A stretch of DNA of 6,022 nt from Candidatus Moraniibacteriota bacterium. GTDB lineage: Bacteria > Patescibacteriota > Minisyncoccia > Moranbacterales > GCA-2747515. Both the position numbers and the translations under genes were made by a program. Under the pieces are notes generated by a model. It saw only the letters and a program-made list of their open reading frames with translations. It had not been told where the DNA came from and ran no database searches. Where the stretch lies: contig JAOZNB010000078.1 of assembly GCA_029933995.1 (NCBI GenBank), positions 1-6,022 on the forward strand, read 5' to 3'. This document shows, piece by piece, positions 5,153 through 6,022 of the stretch. Numbering within the stretch: the first letter of the stretch is position 1; each line of letters starts with the position of its first letter.

Positions 5153-5232
5153 GTCATTCCTGCGCAGGCAGGAATCTTTCTGCAAGATTACCAATATGCT
5201 ATTTAATAATTTTCTGCCTTCGCAGAAATGAC
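5153..5232. repeat. 80-bp inverted-repeat element, copy B
   Basis: Arms at 5153-5177 and 5208-5232 flank a 30-bp spacer, the same 25-30-25 plan as copy A. Compared with the reverse complement of copy A, about 67 of 80 bases agree by hand count, including 22 of 30 in the spacer, so the whole unit is homologous. It begins 5 bp after the SIMPL stop codon and has the same orientation relative to that gene as copy A has to the kinase gene. It lies in the leader of the pyrophosphatase gene. Confidence 0.9.
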
Positions 5233-5237
5233 AAAAC

Positions 5238-5981
5238 TTATTGAATCTTATAAATAACAGTAACATTCGATTTAAATTCATTTTCACCTGTTGGTGTTAC
5301 AGTTGGAGCAACATCTCCAGCAGATTCTGCATACATTGCATTTTTACTATACACTGGTTCAATATTGTCATTATCTTGATAATCATTGTAACCAACAATT
5401 TCATTAAGTGTCACGCCCAAATCTTTAGCAAGCTTCTTTGCATTTTCTTTTGCATCATCAATTGCCTCTTCACGTAATTGGTCATTAATCTCATCTGTAT
5501 CATCTACATAGAAAGCAAGTTGTGACACATTATCTACTCCCGCGCTATTAACTGTTGCTAACACATCTGATACATTATCAAGATCACGAATTATAACAGT
5601 AATACTTTGAGTAACACGATACCCTTCAAATACCTGTTCTCCATCATTATATGAATATTCTGGATGCACACTATAATTTGTAGTCTTTATATCTTTTTCA
5701 TCCACACCAATAGCAGTTAATTCACCCACAAGAGCATCCATACGCTCATTTACAGAGTTCATAGCAATATCCGTAGTTGGAGCTTTTTTTGTAATAGAAA
5801 ACGACACAGAAGCAGTATCAGGCTTCACAAAAGTTTCTGCACTACCATCCACCGCAATTGTATCATCTACCTCTGCTGAACTATTAATCGTAACATCTCG
5901 ATCAGAAAAAACGAGATAAGCCATCATCACAAAAATTCCTATAATAAAAATATTTGTTAACGTCGTTGATTTTATATTCAT
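5238..5981 (-). CDS. SIMPL-domain (DUF541) membrane-anchored protein
   Basis: The 247-residue protein has an N-terminal membrane segment (residues 8-25, IFIIGIFVMMAYLVF) acting as an anchor or uncleaved signal, then a SIMPL domain from about residue 42 to the end, facing outward. Family marks are VDGSAETFVKPDTASVSFSI (44-63), a helix ending GELTAIGVDEKDIKTTNY (86-103) followed by HPEYSY, the GYRVTQSITVII strand (120-131), and the AIDDAKENAKKLAKDLGV helix (173-190). The role of such proteins is poorly known; bacterial members form periplasmic or surface oligomers and are linked to stress. The mature part is rich in Asp and Glu. Start ATG 5979-5981 has no Shine-Dalgarno. The first gene of a possible two-gene unit with the pyrophosphatase, 113 bp away. 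Confidence 0.9.
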   Translation of the reverse strand: MNIKSTTLTNIFIIGIFVMMAYLVFSDRDVTINSSAEVDDTIAVDGSAETFVKPDTASVSFSITKKAPTTDIAMNSVNERMDALVGELTAIGVDEKDIKTTNYSVHPEYSYNDGEQVFEGYRVTQSITVIIRDLDNVSDVLATVNSAGVDNVSQLAFYVDDTDEINDQLREEAIDDAKENAKKLAKDLGVTLNEIVGYNDYQDNDNIEPVYSKNAMYAESAGDVAPTVTPTGENEFKSNVTVIYKIQ

Positions 5982-6009
5982 ATGCTTATTTTATTTAATT
6001 ACATATTTA

Positions 6010-6015
6010 ATTATA
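6010..6015 (-). promoter_or_regulatory. -10 box TATAAT of the SIMPL gene
   Basis: A perfect TATAAT on the minus strand would start transcription near 6003, giving a leader of about 22 nt without a Shine-Dalgarno. The -35 box would fall outside the window, so the call rests on one hexamer in AT-rich DNA. Confidence 0.35.
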
Positions 6016-6022
6016 CTATAAA

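Noticed and set aside
5125..5157. Longer start of the pyrophosphatase (11 extra residues)
   Set aside because: The upstream ATG lies inside the 80-bp repeat, and the family normally begins at the MKIQFITGN-type strand.

Overview
The window is AT-rich bacterial DNA using the standard bacterial code (TAA, TAG and TGA all end genes). It carries six protein genes, one of them broken, and an unusual load of short palindromic and inverted-repeat elements. The gene set (a SIMPL-domain membrane protein, a thymidylate-kinase-like protein beside a MOP-type flippase, a HAM1-type nucleotide pyrophosphatase, an M16-type peptidase) and the repeats suggest a member of the Candidate Phyla Radiation (Patescibacteria). 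That placement is from memory of such genomes, not a search, and is only moderately sure.

Layout. 1-247: no intact gene, but an untranslated-looking relic reading frame on the minus strand. 248-1007 (-): an M16 zinc peptidase with an intact HxxEH zinc site but a frameshift near its N-terminus and no C-terminal half, so probably a pseudogene. 1204-1246: a strong hairpin terminator. 1255-1860 (-): a secreted protein of unknown function with a signal peptide, a good Shine-Dalgarno and a good promoter. 1861-2023: divergent promoter region. 2024-2650 (+): a thymidylate-kinase-like P-loop kinase with two palindromes inserted in its reading frame. 2655-2734: an 80-bp inverted-repeat element. 2785-4059 (+): a 12-helix polysaccharide-type flippase with a third copy of the same palindrome in its central loop. 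4060-4590: a gene-free stretch with a MITE-like element (4180-4372) that itself holds a nested palindrome, then a cluster of small dyads. 4591-5124 (-): a HAM1/ITPase-family pyrophosphatase. 5153-5232: a second copy of the 80-bp element. 5238-5981 (-): a SIMPL-domain protein, whose promoter -10 box lies at the window's edge.

How the genes relate. The kinase and flippase lie on one strand 134 bp apart and may serve nucleotide-sugar or cell-surface glycan metabolism; this is inference. The SIMPL and pyrophosphatase genes may be one transcript, with the 80-bp element between them. The two left-hand genes have clear Shine-Dalgarno sequences, whereas the four right-hand genes have none and at least one looks leaderless.

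The most notable signal is the repeat biology. 28-bp palindromes of the form GTAGAGACGC...GCGTCTCTAC lie inside two conserved genes, in two different reading frames, without breaking either. Two 80-bp elements sit at nearly the same distance (4 and 5 bp) after stop codons, and their sequence differences preserve the small arm hairpins.
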